DNA from: Pelagibacterium limicola
Lineage (GTDB): Bacteria; Pseudomonadota; Alphaproteobacteria; Rhizobiales; Devosiaceae
DNA length: 64,000 nucleotides
Assembly: GCF_015694405.1 (NCBI RefSeq)
Contig: NZ_JADQDB010000006.1
Location: forward strand, 62,001-126,000
Direction of reading: 5' to 3'
The notes under the pieces are model-generated. The model searched no databases. It saw only the letters and a program-made list of their open reading frames with translations, and was not told where the DNA came from. Each line of letters starts with the position of its first letter. Within the stretch, counting starts at the first letter, position 1. Positions 39,856 through 50,521 of this stretch are shown piece after piece. The position numbers and the translations under genes were made by a program.

Positions 39856-41499
39856 CTACTGGCGGGTGAAAACCCAGGCCACCTCGTGCCCTGCCCGCAC
39901 CCGGCCCGATAGGACGATCTGGTTGGTGCGCAAAAGCCCGAAATGCGCCGAATGGCGCACACTGTCCTCGATGTCGGCGTCCGCGCCCTCCCAGAGGAAC
40001 GACCACGCCTCGCCGTTCTTGTGGACGATGCGGATGAGGTCTTCCGAGCCGGCGCGTTCGAGTGCAGCCCCCGGTGCGAGGTGAAACCGCAGGCTGAACC
40101 CGCCCTCGCGCCCCGGTTGACGACCTGCGGCGATGAAGCGGTCCTGACCGACGAGCGTGTGTCCTGCCCCCATAAGGGTCAGGCGCCGCGCGACATCGAT
40201 CCCGAAACGCCCGCGATAGGCTGAAGAGAGCATTTCCAGCGCGTTTTCGTCCTCGATCAGCCGCACCGAAGGCGCGGGGCCAATGGGACGCAATCGGTCG
40301 GCGAGAAATCCGCGCCCCCCGACCTCCGCGCTCGATATATCATCGATGGTCGGCGCCGAATGCGCCGAGGAATGGCGGAATAGATTACGGCTCTCGGGCA
40401 ACTGGCTCGGTGCCGGCCCGCAGCTCCCCGCCACCAGCGTCGTTCCCGAGGAGAACTCGAAACTCAGGGCGCCCGCATGCGCATGGCCCGCAAAGCCAAG
40501 GGGTGGCACAAGCCCGCTGTCGGCCACGAGCTTGCCGGCACCGTCGACGAGGATCCCATATCCCCCGCCTAGACCCGAACCCTGGGCCCGAGCGCCTGAT
40601 TGCGCCCCGATCGACAGAATCAGATCGACCGGCACCTGCCCGCAGCCGTTCATATAGGCCGGTTCGCGTGTCCCGAGGACCAGCCTGTCGAGCATCCGGT
40701 GCATCGCCTCGGTCCGCGACGCGATCATTGCGGCAAGCCCGGCATGACGCTGCTTTAGAAGCTGGATCACGGGAATGAGTTCGCTCAGCAGCCGGATCTG
40801 GACCAGCGGCGATCGGGAAAGATGCATTCCATCGGCATCGAATTGCCGGCCGGCCAGGGCCTCGAGTTCGCGGACCAGCGTTCCAAGCGACTTTGGTTCC
40901 TCGGCCGCCGACAACGCCGCCCCGGTCAGTGCGATGGCCGCCATCAGCTGCGCTTCCGGGTCGGGATCGTATTGTGCCCGCAGCTTGAGCGATTGCACCT
41001 GGCTGTCGATGGCCGAATTGATGCGCCTTATCTCGTCAGGCCCTGCTTCTTCGGTCAGCAGCGCGTAGGATTTGAGCCAGTTGAGTACGCGGCGCGCCGT
41101 GATGAACACCCCCCAGCTATCGCGGTCGAAACGCCGGTTGCGCGCGATCCAGTCGAGCACCAGCGTGCGCGCGAACCGCCGCTGGCCGGTGTCGGTGAGG
41201 TCACGGAAATGCCTCAGCCACCCGAAAGCATTGAGATCGGCAAACCAGGCGTCCGAGCCGATGTCGATGGCAAAGGGCGAAATTCCCGCCGTATCGACCA
41301 TTTCGCCGGCGAGCAGGTATTTGCCTTCCATCATTTCGAGAACGGACTGGCTGTCGGTGGGCCGGAACTCAGCAAGCCGCGCGACATAGCCCCCGCCGGA
41401 AGAATCCGCCCAGGTCCACGAAAATATCGGATTTGTGACAAACCTGTCCGCAAGGGACAAGGCAGTCCGCTGCAGAACGAAACGCAATACTTCCAGCAC
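39856..41499 (-). CDS. Heparinase II/III-family protein
   Basis: This 547-residue protein has the N-terminal alpha-helical toroid (about 60-290, with [20 protein letters not shown]) and a C-terminal beta-sandwich of the heparinase II/III family ([20 protein letters not shown] onward). No signal peptide is seen. In Hyphomicrobiales this gene often sits between rsmB and purH; its substrate is not established. The start is GTG at 41499 with GAGGC in front. Confidence 0.85.
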   Translation of the reverse strand: MLEVLRFVLQRTALSLADRFVTNPIFSWTWADSSGGGYVARLAEFRPTDSQSVLEMMEGKYLLAGEMVDTAGISPFAIDIGSDAWFADLNAFGWLRHFRDLTDTGQRRFARTLVLDWIARNRRFDRDSWGVFITARRVLNWLKSYALLTEEAGPDEIRRINSAIDSQVQSLKLRAQYDPDPEAQLMAAIALTGAALSAAEEPKSLGTLVRELEALAGRQFDADGMHLSRSPLVQIRLLSELIPVIQLLKQRHAGLAAMIASRTEAMHRMLDRLVLGTREPAYMNGCGQVPVDLILSIGAQSGARAQGSGLGGGYGILVDGAGKLVADSGLVPPLGFAGHAHAGALSFEFSSGTTLVAGSCGPAPSQLPESRNLFRHSSAHSAPTIDDISSAEVGGRGFLADRLRPIGPAPSVRLIEDENALEMLSSAYRGRFGIDVARRLTLMGAGHTLVGQDRFIAAGRQPGREGGFSLRFHLAPGAALERAGSEDLIRIVHKNGEAWSFLWEGADADIEDSVRHSAHFGLLRTNQIVLSGRVRAGHEVAWVFTRQ

Positions 41500-41701
41500 G
41501 CCGCTGCCTCAACACCACTCGCAATTTTCACAATAGCATCAACTGCGCGTTGACCACAAACGCCGAGTGCCGGGCGTTCGCGCGGCTTGAGGTATTCCAA
41601 TGTCTGGGCTTATGCAGGGCCGCCGCTCGGGGCCAGGGTTCATCGTTCCGGAAATCATGGACCCTGGCTGTCCTCAGGGGGCATGAACGGCAGCCAATAA
41701 C

Positions 41702-43006
41702 CTATGACCGCCGAACAAATCGCGCCGCGAAGAACCCATCGAGCGTTCCGCCCGCTTCGCCGGGAACAGTGAGCGCTGGATGGGTGCGCAGGGCACCGGC
41801 AGCGTTCAGCGCCTCAGTCCAGCTTTCGATCTCTTCAGCCCGGACCGGATCGAAAATAAGCCCCTCAACCGAATCCCGGACCCAGTCGAGTTGGGCTTCG
41901 CCTTCTTCAGCCTCGAGCGAGCAGACCGCATAGACCAACCGCCCGCCCGGCTTTAAAAGCCCTGCCGCCTTTTCGATGAGCGCGCGCTGCAGCGCGACCC
42001 GGCCCGCGACATCCTTTTTACTCCGCGAAAAGACCACCTCGGGGTGCCGCCGCAACGTACCGGTCGCCGAACACGGCGCATCGAGCAGCACGGCATCGAA
42101 TTTTTTCCCCGGCTCGTATTTCAACGCGTCCGCAACAACGATCTCGGCATCAAGACCCAACCGGAGAAGATTCTCCTCGACCCGTTTCATGCGCTCGAGC
42201 GAGATATCGAGTGCTGTAACCGCGGCGCCCGCCGCCGCAAGTTGCGCCGTCTTGCCCCCCGGCGCCGCACAAAGGTCGAGCACGGATTCGCCGGCTTTTG
42301 CCGCCACGAACCGCGCGGGCAAGGCCGCCGCTACGTCCTGCACCCACCATTTGCCCTCTGCAAACCCCGGCAGATCGGCAACCGCCGCCTCGCGGGTCTC
42401 GAGCCTGTACGAACCCCCGAGCACCGGGATTGCGCCCAATTGCCCGGCGAGTTCCGCGTCGGGCGCTTTGAATGAAAGATCGAGCGGCGCACCATTCAAA
42501 AGCGCTTGCGCGAAAAGCGAAACAGCCGCCTCGCCGTAGAGCGTAGTCCAGCTTTCCTTGAGCCGATCGGGGAACAATAAGACCGGATCGAGCTCCCGCC
42601 AGCGTTCCGCCTCGCGCTGCACGGCCCGCAAGGCTCCGTTGACCAGTTTGTCGAACCGTCCTGCACGCCGGTCACGCCGCACGGCTTCAACCGAAAGATG
42701 GAGCGCGGAGTGATCCGCAATATCGTTCGAATAAAGCAATTGGGCGATACCCAACCGCAGGACCGCCTCAAGGAGCCCCGACCGCGGCGGGATACCTTTT
42801 GCCAGCACCCCATGGATGACGATGGAAATATGCCCGTGCCGCCTGAGCGCCAGCGTCGCCAACCGGTTGGCCAGCGCGCGATCGCGGCTGTCGCTGAATT
42901 TATCCGCTGCAAGCGGCACGAACGATTTGCCCGCCAGCACATCCCGCAAAGCCCAGGCGGCCTCGAGGCGGGGCCTGAGACCGGGTATGGAATCGATATC
43001 GCGCAA
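41702..43006 (-). CDS. rsmB: 16S rRNA m5C methyltransferase RsmB-like
   Basis: This 434-residue SAM-dependent enzyme has an N-terminal NusB-like helical domain (about 10-140) and a catalytic domain with DLCAAPGGKTAQL, DAPCSATGTLRRHPEV (motif IV Cys) and VYAVCSLEAEE (motif VI Cys). It likely methylates a cytosine of 16S rRNA. No ATG fits; TTG at 43006 is the likely start, 14 bases after htpX. Confidence 0.88.
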   Translation of the reverse strand: MRDIDSIPGLRPRLEAAWALRDVLAGKSFVPLAADKFSDSRDRALANRLATLALRRHGHISIVIHGVLAKGIPPRSGLLEAVLRLGIAQLLYSNDIADHSALHLSVEAVRRDRRAGRFDKLVNGALRAVQREAERWRELDPVLLFPDRLKESWTTLYGEAAVSLFAQALLNGAPLDLSFKAPDAELAGQLGAIPVLGGSYRLETREAAVADLPGFAEGKWWVQDVAAALPARFVAAKAGESVLDLCAAPGGKTAQLAAAGAAVTALDISLERMKRVEENLLRLGLDAEIVVADALKYEPGKKFDAVLLDAPCSATGTLRRHPEVVFSRSKKDVAGRVALQRALIEKAAGLLKPGGRLVYAVCSLEAEEGEAQLDWVRDSVEGLIFDPVRAEEIESWTEALNAAGALRTHPALTVPGEAGGTLDGFFAARFVRRS

Positions 43007-43020
43007 GCGGACGTCCGTTC

Positions 43021-43995
43021 TTATCCCCAGGGCCCTGAAGGACCTTCATCGCGCGGCCTTGTTCCCGGCGTGCGCCAGCTCTGCCCGGGCCGCGACGCGA
43101 CGGGCCGCGTGTTGCTAGCACGGGAACGGGCGAATTGACCACCGCCGCCGCCACCCATACGGGCGATTTCGGTGAGTGCCGCGACGCGGTTCTCCACGTT
43201 GGGGTGGGTAGCAAAGAGGTTATCCATCCGCGCGCCAGAGAGGGGGTTGGAGATGTACATATGCGCCATGGCCGGGGCGCGCTCGGCGGCCATGTTGACC
43301 GTCCGACGACCGGTCGCCGAGATCTTTTGCAGCGCGCTGGCCAGGGCCATCGGATCCCCGCAGATCGCCGCGCCGTCTCGGTCGGCCTCGTATTCGCGTG
43401 TCCGGCTCACCGCCATCTGGACGAGCATCGCCGCGATCGGCGCCAGAATCACCATTGCGATGGTGCCGATCGCTCCCACGGGCGAATCATTGTTGCGCCC
43501 GCCAAAGAACAGCCCGAACTGGGCCAGCATCGAGATCGCGCCGGCCAGCGTCGCCGTTACTGTCATGGTCAGCGTGTCGCGATTCTTGATATGCGCCAAC
43601 TCGTGCGCCACCACCGCCGCAACCTCTCGGCTGTCGAGATGGCGCAACAGCCCCCGCGTTACCGCAACCGCGCTGTTCTGCGGATTTCGCCCCGTAGCAA
43701 AGGCATTGGGCTGCTCGGTATCGATGACATAGAGCCTGGGCATGGGCAGCCCGGCATTATCGGCCAGGCGCTGGGTCATTGCGTAAAGTTCAGGGGCGGA
43801 CTGGGGACTGATCTCCCGCGCGCCCTGCATCGAGAGCACCATCCTGTCCGAGTTCCAGTATGCAAAGACGTTCATGCCCGCCGCGACGACGAGCGCGATT
43901 ATCATCCCGCCCTGCCCGCCGATGAGAAAACCCACGCCCATAAAGAGTGCGGTCATCCCGGCAAGAAGAACGGTGGTCCGCAATGTATTCATCAT
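43021..43995 (-). CDS. htpX: Membrane zinc metalloprotease HtpX
   Basis: This 324-residue protein has two N-terminal hydrophobic segments, the zinc motif HELAH at 131-135, two further hydrophobic stretches and a downstream zinc-ligand region, [11 protein letters not shown]. HtpX degrades misfolded membrane proteins. The C-terminus has a Gly run and a basic tail. It is divergent from the SdhAF4 gene and followed closely by rsmB. Confidence 0.95.
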   Translation of the reverse strand: MMNTLRTTVLLAGMTALFMGVGFLIGGQGGMIIALVVAAGMNVFAYWNSDRMVLSMQGAREISPQSAPELYAMTQRLADNAGLPMPRLYVIDTEQPNAFATGRNPQNSAVAVTRGLLRHLDSREVAAVVAHELAHIKNRDTLTMTVTATLAGAISMLAQFGLFFGGRNNDSPVGAIGTIAMVILAPIAAMLVQMAVSRTREYEADRDGAAICGDPMALASALQKISATGRRTVNMAAERAPAMAHMYISNPLSGARMDNLFATHPNVENRVAALTEIARMGGGGGGQFARSRASNTRPVASRPGQSWRTPGTRPRDEGPSGPWG

Positions 43996-44109
43996 CGTTG
44001 TTGCTCGGCTTTCATTAAAACCCTCTTTGGCCTATAGGATGGTGTCCGGAAAGGGGCCGGACAAGTCCTGCCTTTCCTAAACTCTTTGTCATGAATTGGG
44101 TTGCCCGCC

Positions 44110-44298
44110 ATGACCGCGCCGAACCACAAACGCCCCGACCCCGAAATCGCCCGGCGTGCGCTCGCCGAAGCTCAGGCGCGCAAGGCCGAAATCGACGAAA
44201 AGACGAAGAACGCGCCAAAGGAAATCGATGGCCGCGGCGGCCTCGACCCGGCACGCTATGGCGATTGGGAAGTCAAGGGAATTGCTCCGGATTTCTGA
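44110..44298 (+). CDS. SdhAF4-like succinate dehydrogenase assembly factor (DUF1674)
   Basis: This 62-residue protein ends with the DUF1674 signature GGLDPARYGDWEVKGIAPDF. Family members bind free SdhA and aid its flavination and assembly with SdhB. An ATG at 44110 is chosen; an in-frame start three codons earlier is not ATG. The sdh operon is about 20 kb away, so regulation is likely separate. Confidence 0.88.
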   Translation: MTAPNHKRPDPEIARRALAEAQARKAEIDEKTKNAPKEIDGRGGLDPARYGDWEVKGIAPDF

Positions 44299-44404
44299 GG
44301 CCCGGAGCGGGCACAACTTAATCCTCGCGGGGGCAAGATGGGCGACAATCGCAGGTTGCCCTCGCCGCACCGGGACCACAAGACCCGAGATTGCGAATTT
44401 TAAC

Positions 44405-44440
44405 TGAACGAATTGAACGAATTTCGTCCAATTCGTTCAA
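44405..44440. repeat. TGAACGAAT direct/inverted repeat cluster
   Basis: TGAACGAAT occurs twice in tandem (44405-44413, 44414-44422). TTGAACGAATT (44413-44423) pairs perfectly with AATTCGTTCAA (44430-44440). It lies just downstream of the DUF1761 gene, 12 bases from its stop, so it may be that gene's transcript-end hairpin or a protein-binding site. Confidence 0.55.
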
Positions 44441-44452
44441 TAAAGTATCCAG

Positions 44453-44866
44453 CTAGCCCAGAAGACCGAAGACCACGCCCTGGACGATCATGACGCCCAG
44501 GAGATAACCGCCATCGATTATCGCCAGCGACCATTTCTGACCCTGATAACGGTGATTGAGGATCATGGAGGTGACCATGAACCCGGCCCACAGATGGATA
44601 CCGACGATCACGGTATTGGCGATGGTTACATCGCCCATGATCTGCGGCGTCAGGAGCGCGAGGAAATAGGCCATGACGAGCTCCATCGCCGCCCCCCAGA
44701 TAAAGGGCGTCGCCTGTCCACCCGATCCGGCCATGATTTCTTCGGCACTCTTGCCCGTCGCGGCCAGCCATTGCTTGGAAAGCCCGGTGTACCACGCTGC
44801 GCCGAGCGCCATCGATGCGATCATCGCCAGCAGCACGGCCAGCCAGTTGACGTCGAGATAGTTCAT
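44453..44866 (-). CDS. DUF1761 membrane protein
   Basis: This 137-residue protein has four hydrophobic helices and the DUF1761 pattern: NWLAVLLAMIASMALGAAWY, a central WGAAMELVMAYFLA and IIDGGYLLGVMIVQGVVFG at the end. Function unknown. It stands alone between the EVE gene and the repeat cluster. Confidence 0.85.
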   Translation of the reverse strand: MNYLDVNWLAVLLAMIASMALGAAWYTGLSKQWLAATGKSAEEIMAGSGGQATPFIWGAAMELVMAYFLALLTPQIMGDVTIANTVIVGIHLWAGFMVTSMILNHRYQGQKWSLAIIDGGYLLGVMIVQGVVFGLLG

Positions 44867-44931
44867 TTTCCCCTCCCCACAGGGTCAGCCAATAGACACC
44901 CCAATCTGCACCCGAAACGGTGGCAAGTCCA

Positions 44932-45348
44932 TCAGGGCGCGACGCCGCCCAGCCCGCAGATGATCTTCCATTCCTTTTCGCTGACCGGCTGCACAGAAAG
45001 CCGTGAATTGTTGACCAGCACCATCTTGCCCAGCTCCGGATGCGCCTTGATTTCATCGAGCGTCACAGGCCGGCCGAAGGGTCTGACCGCCTCGATATCG
45101 ACGCACTCCCAGCGCGGATCGTCCGTTGTCGAATCCGGATGCGCCAGCGCCGCGACCTTGACGATTCCCACCACGGCCTTTTCCTTGACCGAATGGTAGA
45201 AGAAGCCCAATTCCCCGAGCTTCATCTCGCGCATGTTGTTGCGCGCCTGGTAATTGCGCACCCCGCTCCATTCTTCCGGAGCGCCCTTTTTCACTTGATC
45301 GTCCCAGCCCCAGGTTTCCGGCTCGGATTTGAACAGCCAATAAGCCAT
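44932..45348 (-). CDS. EVE-domain protein
   Basis: This 138-residue PUA-like fold begins MAYWLFKSEPETWGWDDQ and contains WSGVRNYQARNNMREMKLGE and FFYHSV, the EVE pattern. EVE domains read modified nucleotides in DNA or RNA. It follows gpsA by 9 bases on the same strand. Confidence 0.93.
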   Translation of the reverse strand: MAYWLFKSEPETWGWDDQVKKGAPEEWSGVRNYQARNNMREMKLGELGFFYHSVKEKAVVGIVKVAALAHPDSTTDDPRWECVDIEAVRPFGRPVTLDEIKAHPELGKMVLVNNSRLSVQPVSEKEWKIICGLGGVAP

Positions 45349-45357
45349 GACTACCCC

Positions 45358-46350
45358 CTATTGTTCGCGCTTGAGCGGACGCATCATCAGCATCGGCACC
45401 AGCGTATCGATTTTTGCATGTCCCGAAAGCAGAAGATTGACCGCTTCGATGAGCGGCGCATCGACGCCCTTTTCGCGCGCCAGCGCCAGCGCCACCGGTG
45501 CGGTAAAGACGCCCTCGGCCAACCCCAGCCCCCTCTCGCGGATAGTTTCGACCGTCCCGCCTTCGCCCAGGGCCACCCCGAACGCGTAATTGCGCGAGGA
45601 TGGCGAGGTGCAACTCAGGGCCAGATCGCCGATTCCCGAAAGCCCGGCCAGCGTCACCTCGCTCCCCCCATGCGCCACGATCACCCGCCCCATCTCGGTA
45701 AAAGCGCGGGCAAGGAATGCCGAACGCGCCGAAAGCCCCAGCCCCGCACCCTCGATGGCCCCAGCCCCGAGCGCATAGACGTTCTTGAGCCCCCCGCACA
45801 TCTCGACCCCCGTCAAGTCCCCCGAGGCATAGGGCCTGAAGGAGGGGCCCGCGAGCAGCGCCGCAACCGCCTCGGCGCGTTCGACCGCTCGCCCGGCCAG
45901 TGTCACTGCCGTCGGCTTGCCCAAGGCGACGTCATGGGCAAAGGACGGACCGGACAGGACGAAGGGTTCTGCGTCCGGCGCGCATTGGGCAAGGATTTCG
46001 CTCTGGCGCCTGTTGGATCCCTTCTCGAACCCCTTGGCACAAAGCACCACCGGCTTGCCCGCCAGGCGCTTCGGCCCGATGGCGGCGACGGTTTCCCGCG
46101 TTGCCTGAGCCGGCACAACCATCAGGACAAGATCCGCCTCTTCAAGCCCTGCCACCCCGATCTGGGCCTCAAGCGCCGGATCGAGAACGATATCTCCGAG
46201 ATAGGAGGGCAGGCGATGCGTCTCGTTGATCGCATCGACCGCCGGTGCGTTCCGCCCGACAAGACGAACCTCATGGCCCGCCGCCCGGGCAGCCTGCCCG
46301 AGCGCCGCCCCCCAGGCGCCCGCACCGATAACGAAAACCTTCCCCATCAT
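45358..46350 (-). CDS. gpsA: Glycerol-3-phosphate dehydrogenase (NAD(P)+)
   Basis: This 330-residue enzyme makes glycerol-3-phosphate for phospholipids. It has the Rossmann [17 protein letters not shown] (5-21), [12 protein letters not shown] and the catalytic-domain [14 protein letters not shown]. The ATG overlaps the tsaD stop by four bases (ATGA); this pairing is common in alphaproteobacteria. Confidence 0.96.
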   Translation of the reverse strand: MMGKVFVIGAGAWGAALGQAARAAGHEVRLVGRNAPAVDAINETHRLPSYLGDIVLDPALEAQIGVAGLEEADLVLMVVPAQATRETVAAIGPKRLAGKPVVLCAKGFEKGSNRRQSEILAQCAPDAEPFVLSGPSFAHDVALGKPTAVTLAGRAVERAEAVAALLAGPSFRPYASGDLTGVEMCGGLKNVYALGAGAIEGAGLGLSARSAFLARAFTEMGRVIVAHGGSEVTLAGLSGIGDLALSCTSPSSRNYAFGVALGEGGTVETIRERGLGLAEGVFTAPVALALAREKGVDAPLIEAVNLLLSGHAKIDTLVPMLMMRPLKREQ

Positions 46351-47402
46351 GCGGTTCTCATGAGTGGCGTTTCCTCGAGCGGCCAGCGCGGGCGCGCGGC
46401 AACGTCGAACCCGTCAAACGCCCCGAGCGCGTACCGCTCCGCCCCCGCCCAGGCCACCATCGCCCCATTGTCGGTGCAAAGCACCGGCGGCGGGACGATC
46501 AGTTCGGCCCCCGCCGCGTCGGTTACCGCTTGCAGGGCGGCACCAATCGCCCTGTTGGCCGCCACCCCGCCCGCAACCACGAAACGCAATTGCGTGTTGG
46601 GATTTTCCGTCGCGAACCGCGACAATGCTGCGGCGCTGCGCGCCGACACGATATCGGTCACCGCCCCCTGAAAGCTCGCGCAGAGATCGGCGATATCCTT
46701 GTCCGACACCGGCGCCACCGATTCGGCGGCCAGCCGCAGCGCTGTCTTCAAGCCCGAAAAGGAAAAATCGAGCCGCTTTTCTTTCAGAAGCGGTCGCGGC
46801 AGGTCGAACCGGCGCGAATCGCCCTTCTGCGCCCATTTTTCGACCTCCGGACCACCCGGATAACCCAGCCCCAAAAGCTTTGCCGCCTTGTCGAAAGCCT
46901 CGCCCAAGGCATCGTCGATGGTCGTACCCCAAACCGTGTAGCGCCCCACCCCTTCGACCAGAACGAACTGGCTGTGCCCACCCGAGACGAGCAGCATCAG
47001 ATAGGGAAATCCGACGCCGTGCGTCAGCCGTACCGTCAGCGCATGCGCTTCAAGGTGATTGACGGCAATCAGCGGCTTGGCCCGCGCCGCGGCAATCGCC
47101 TTGGCCGTCGTCAGGCCAACAAGGACACCCCCGATTAGCCCCGGCCCCGCCGTCGCGGCGATGGCGGAAAGATCGTCGAGCTTCGTCCCGGCCCCGTCCA
47201 GCGCCGCCTTGATGATGCGGTCGAGATGGACCACATGCGCGCGCGCCGCCAGTTCGGGCACCACCCCGCCGAAATCAGCGTGCTCGGAAAGCTGCGAGCG
47301 CACGATATTGGAGAGTATTTCGCCCCGTCCGTCCTCATGACGGCGGACGACGGCAGCCGCCGTTTCGTCGCAACTGGTTTCAATGCCGAGGATGAGCGTC
47401 AT
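46347..47402 (-). CDS. tsaD: tRNA threonylcarbamoyladenosine synthase subunit TsaD
   Basis: This 351-residue ASKHA-fold protein has [19 protein letters not shown], the metal histidines H116 and H120 in NHLEAH, and [10 protein letters not shown]. With TsaB/E it adds threonylcarbamoyl to A37 of ANN-decoding tRNAs. It is divergent from hemC (111-base spacer) and coupled to gpsA. Confidence 0.97.
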   Translation of the reverse strand: MTLILGIETSCDETAAAVVRRHEDGRGEILSNIVRSQLSEHADFGGVVPELAARAHVVHLDRIIKAALDGAGTKLDDLSAIAATAGPGLIGGVLVGLTTAKAIAAARAKPLIAVNHLEAHALTVRLTHGVGFPYLMLLVSGGHSQFVLVEGVGRYTVWGTTIDDALGEAFDKAAKLLGLGYPGGPEVEKWAQKGDSRRFDLPRPLLKEKRLDFSFSGLKTALRLAAESVAPVSDKDIADLCASFQGAVTDIVSARSAAALSRFATENPNTQLRFVVAGGVAANRAIGAALQAVTDAAGAELIVPPPVLCTDNGAMVAWAGAERYALGAFDGFDVAARPRWPLEETPLMRTA

Positions 47403-47513
47403 TGCGGCGATCTGGTCTCTGGCCTTCGGTTATGGTCTGATGGCACAAGGGAACGAAACTTTGGCGCCATATTTTCCCCTGTGCGCCCATTCTCTTACAC
47501 CGACGAGGCCACA

Positions 47514-48461
47514 TTGCAATCGCAACCGACCCCGCTATTGACCATCGGCACCCGCGGCTCACCGCTCGCGCTCGCCCAGGCCCATGAGGTGCGCGACAGG
47601 CTCTGCGCCATCCATGGCTTTGACCCCGAGACCCTCGCGATAAAGGTCATCAGGACCAGCGGAGACGCCATTCAGGACAAGCCTTTGGCCGAAGTCGGCG
47701 GCAAGGGGCTCTTCACCAAAGAGATCGAAGAACAACTTTTGTCCGGGGAAATCGATCTGGCGGTTCATTCCTCCAAGGACATGCCCACCCGCCTCCCCGA
47801 TGGGCTGGTGCTCTCGGCCTTTCTCGAGCGCGAGGACGTCCGCGACGCCTTCATCTCGCTCATCGCCAGGAGCCCCGATCACCTTCCCGAGGGCGCGCGC
47901 ATTGGCACATCCTCGCTGCGTCGCGCCGCGCAGATGAAACGGTTCCGGGGCGATTTCCGCATCGTGCCGTTCAGGGGTAACGTCCAGACCCGCCTCAAAA
48001 AACTCGCCGACGGGCAAGCCGACGCAACGCTACTCGCGCTCGCCGGGCTCAATAGGCTCGGAGAGAACAATCGTGCGACGTTGGTCCTTGATGAAGTCCG
48101 GTTTCCCCCTGCTCCGGCGCAGGGTGCAATCTGCATCGAGACCCGGACCGACGACACCGCCACCGGCCGGCTTGTCGCCGCGCTCGACCATCCTCAAACG
48201 CGGCAAAAAGTCGAGGCCGAGCGCGGCTTTCTCGCCAGCCTCGACGGCTCCTGCCGCACCCCGATAGCAGCGCTTTCCCGCCTCGATGGCGGCACGCTCA
48301 CGCTTCTGGGCCAATTGCTCTCTGTCGACGGGCAGCAAGCGTTCGAGGAGGAAATATCGGGCGATGCCGATGCCGGGCCGGAGCTGGGCCGACGGCTGGG
48401 GGAAAAACTCAAAGCCGCGGCCGGCGAGGATTTTCTCAACACACTAAACGGGGCTGAATGA
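47514..48461 (+). CDS. hemC: Porphobilinogen deaminase
   Basis: This 315-residue enzyme joins four porphobilinogens into hydroxymethylbilane. It has LLTIGTRGSPLALAQAHEV, the HSSKDMPTRLPDGL active region, GTSSLRRAAQ and the dipyrromethane-binding Cys in LDGSCRTPIAA. No ATG fits; TTG at 47514 has GAGG upstream, and GTG at 47481 is the alternative. It overlaps hemD by four bases. Confidence 0.96.
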   Translation: MQSQPTPLLTIGTRGSPLALAQAHEVRDRLCAIHGFDPETLAIKVIRTSGDAIQDKPLAEVGGKGLFTKEIEEQLLSGEIDLAVHSSKDMPTRLPDGLVLSAFLEREDVRDAFISLIARSPDHLPEGARIGTSSLRRAAQMKRFRGDFRIVPFRGNVQTRLKKLADGQADATLLALAGLNRLGENNRATLVLDEVRFPPAPAQGAICIETRTDDTATGRLVAALDHPQTRQKVEAERGFLASLDGSCRTPIAALSRLDGGTLTLLGQLLSVDGQQAFEEEISGDADAGPELGRRLGEKLKAAAGEDFLNTLNGAE

Positions 48462-49201
48462 GCGGACGGATCAAACTTCTCGTCACACGGCCGGAGCCCG
48501 ATGCGACACGCACCGCAGCCCATCTCGCCGCGCTCGATCTCGAGCCGGTGGTCGCCCCGATGCTCGAGGCAATCGCCCAGAGCGACCCCTTGCCCGAGCC
48601 CGAAACCTTTTTCGCTCTTGCAGCGACCTCGGTCAACGCGGTCCGCTTTCTCGCTGACCGCAACCCTCACCCGGCCTTTTTCAAAAAGCCGCTCTATGCC
48701 GTGGGCGAAGCCACAGCCGATGCGGCGCGCGACGCCGGGTTCGACATGGTCTCCGCGGCAGAGGGGACGCTTGCCGATCTGGTTGCCCTGATTGTCCGAA
48801 CCCATCGAGGCGGTCCGATCTTTCACCCCGCCGCGCGCGATCTGAGTGGGTCGCTCGGCGCTGCGCTCAAACCTCATTCGATAGATGTGCTGGTTGCAAC
48901 GCTTTATGCGATGGAACAGGTTCCGGCGCTCCCCGCAAAGGCGCGGGCCGAGCTCGTTGCAGGCGAGATCGCCGGCGCGCTTTTTTTTTCGCGGCGCACG
49001 GCCGAGGCCTTTGCCCGGCTCGCCACGGGTCCCGATTTCATCCTTCCAAAGACCATGCTCCATTGCCTGTGCCTTTCGGAAAACTGTGCCGAACCGCTCG
49101 TGGAGCATCACTTCCTGCGCATTGCGCTCGCCGACCATCCCTCCCACGAGGCGATGATGGCGCTTGCGCTCGCTTTCGCCCGCGACCAAATCAGGGCATG
49201 A
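48458..49201 (+). CDS. hemD: Uroporphyrinogen-III synthase
   Basis: This 247-residue protein begins IKLLVTRPEPDATRTAAHLA and has the weakly conserved HemD two-domain pattern (FAATSVNAVRFLADR; LYAVGEATADAARDAGF). It cyclises hydroxymethylbilane to uroporphyrinogen III. It is coupled to hemC (ATGA) and 39 bases before the mitofilin-like gene. Confidence 0.92.
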   Translation: MSGRIKLLVTRPEPDATRTAAHLAALDLEPVVAPMLEAIAQSDPLPEPETFFALAATSVNAVRFLADRNPHPAFFKKPLYAVGEATADAARDAGFDMVSAAEGTLADLVALIVRTHRGGPIFHPAARDLSGSLGAALKPHSIDVLVATLYAMEQVPALPAKARAELVAGEIAGALFFSRRTAEAFARLATGPDFILPKTMLHCLCLSENCAEPLVEHHFLRIALADHPSHEAMMALALAFARDQIRA

Positions 49202-49240
49202 TTGCCCTCAGACCGAGAAGAACAAAGAGGCGCCACCGCC

Positions 49241-50521
49241 ATGGCCGATAAACCAACCGGACCCGTCAAGCCGCCTACTCTCGATCTCACCGCCCGCAAG
49301 CCCGCGCCCGATATCGAAAAGAAAGAAAATCCTGCCGCGCCGAGCGAACCGGCGCCGGCACAAAAACCCGCCGCCGAGACAAAGCCCGCTGCCGCTGCTG
49401 CAGCCCCCAGGGACGCGCCTAAAAACATGTCCGGCCCGCAAAAACCTTCTGTAGCCGCGAACCCGGCCCCGCCACCACCCCTTCTTGCGCTTGCCGCCAC
49501 GGGCCTTGGCGGCGCCCTGGCGGGACTTGCCGCAGCCTATGGATTGGCGATAGCGGGGCATTGGCCGCAGGCTGGAGGCGTATCGCAGGATGCCTTTTCC
49601 GCTCTCGAAATCCGCATGGGCCGGGCCGAAAACCGGCTGGAACTGAATACCGCCAACCTCTCAGGGCTGGAGGAGCGTGTCGGAGCCGTGGAAGCCGCGC
49701 CTGTTCCCCAATTGCCATCCGACCTTTTGACGCCGGACGCCCTTGCTCCTCTGGAAGAGCGCGTCTTATCGCTGGACGAGAGAATCGAGGCCGTCGCGAC
49801 GGGCATCCCCGCCGATCAGTCCTCGGCATTCTCCGAGGAAATCGCCCGGCTCGGCGGCGCACTGGCCGAAATCGAATCTCGGCTCGATCAGCCCGACGAT
49901 GTGGTGGACGCGCTGTCAACGAGCCTCGAAACGCTATCTTCGCGCCTCCAGGCCCTCGAATCGATGGCCGCGGCGCAAGCGGATATCGACGCCATGCGCG
50001 CCGAACGCGATCGGTTCGCGCGGCTGCCTGCTGCGACAGCCGCGCTCGAAACCGCCGTCACCGCCGGCCAGCCTTTCGGCGCCGAACTTGCGGCTGTGGA
50101 GACCCTCGTACCCGAGCTCGGCATCACCAATGCCGTGCGCACCATTGCCGCCAACGGCGTCAAGCCCACCCGCGAGATCGCGCGCAATTTCCGGGCCCTT
50201 GTCCCCGCCTTGCTTGCCGCCCGCCCACAGGATCCGCAGGCGGGATGGCTCGATACCTTCCTGGCCCAGGCGCAGTCGGCAATTGCCCTGCGGCCCATCG
50301 AGGGAGAGGAGGACACACCCGAGGTGGCTGTCGGGCGTATCGAGAGGGCGCTCGATAATGACGATGCCGCTGCGGCCCGCGCCCTCATCCTCGATCTTCC
50401 CGAACCCATGCAGGCGGTTGCAGCCCCGGTCAGGACCGATCTCGACGCCGTGATCGCCGCCCGCGCTCTGGTGAGCGATATCCGCGCCCTGGCACCCGCA
50501 GCCGAGGAGGCCGCCCGATGA
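49241..50521 (+). CDS. Mitofilin/Mic60-like inner-membrane protein
   Basis: This 426-residue protein has a Pro/Ala/Lys-rich N-terminus, one transmembrane helix (about 85-107, LLALAATGLGGALAGLAAAY), a long coiled-coil region rich in Glu/Arg/Leu (about 115-270), and a C-terminal helical domain as in the alphaproteobacterial Mic60/COG4223 group found beside hemY. These may shape inner-membrane invaginations. The ATG at 49241 is preferred over an in-frame start at 49202. It overlaps hemY by four bases. Confidence 0.82.
   Translation: MADKPTGPVKPPTLDLTARKPAPDIEKKENPAAPSEPAPAQKPAAETKPAAAAAAPRDAPKNMSGPQKPSVAANPAPPPPLLALAATGLGGALAGLAAAYGLAIAGHWPQAGGVSQDAFSALEIRMGRAENRLELNTANLSGLEERVGAVEAAPVPQLPSDLLTPDALAPLEERVLSLDERIEAVATGIPADQSSAFSEEIARLGGALAEIESRLDQPDDVVDALSTSLETLSSRLQALESMAAAQADIDAMRAERDRFARLPAATAALETAVTAGQPFGAELAAVETLVPELGITNAVRTIAANGVKPTREIARNFRALVPALLAARPQDPQAGWLDTFLAQAQSAIALRPIEGEEDTPEVAVGRIERALDNDDAAAARALILDLPEPMQAVAAPVRTDLDAVIAARALVSDIRALAPAAEEAAR

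Noticed and set aside
41632-41668. Inverted pair GCCAGGGT/ACCCTGGC between the rsmB end and the heparinase-family gene start
   Set aside because: Arms are 21 bases apart with no U-tract; a weak hairpin with no clear role.
45040-46671. A 543-codon open frame opposite the EVE and gpsA genes
   Set aside because: It spans three real genes on the other strand and shows no domain; a typical GC-rich antisense frame.
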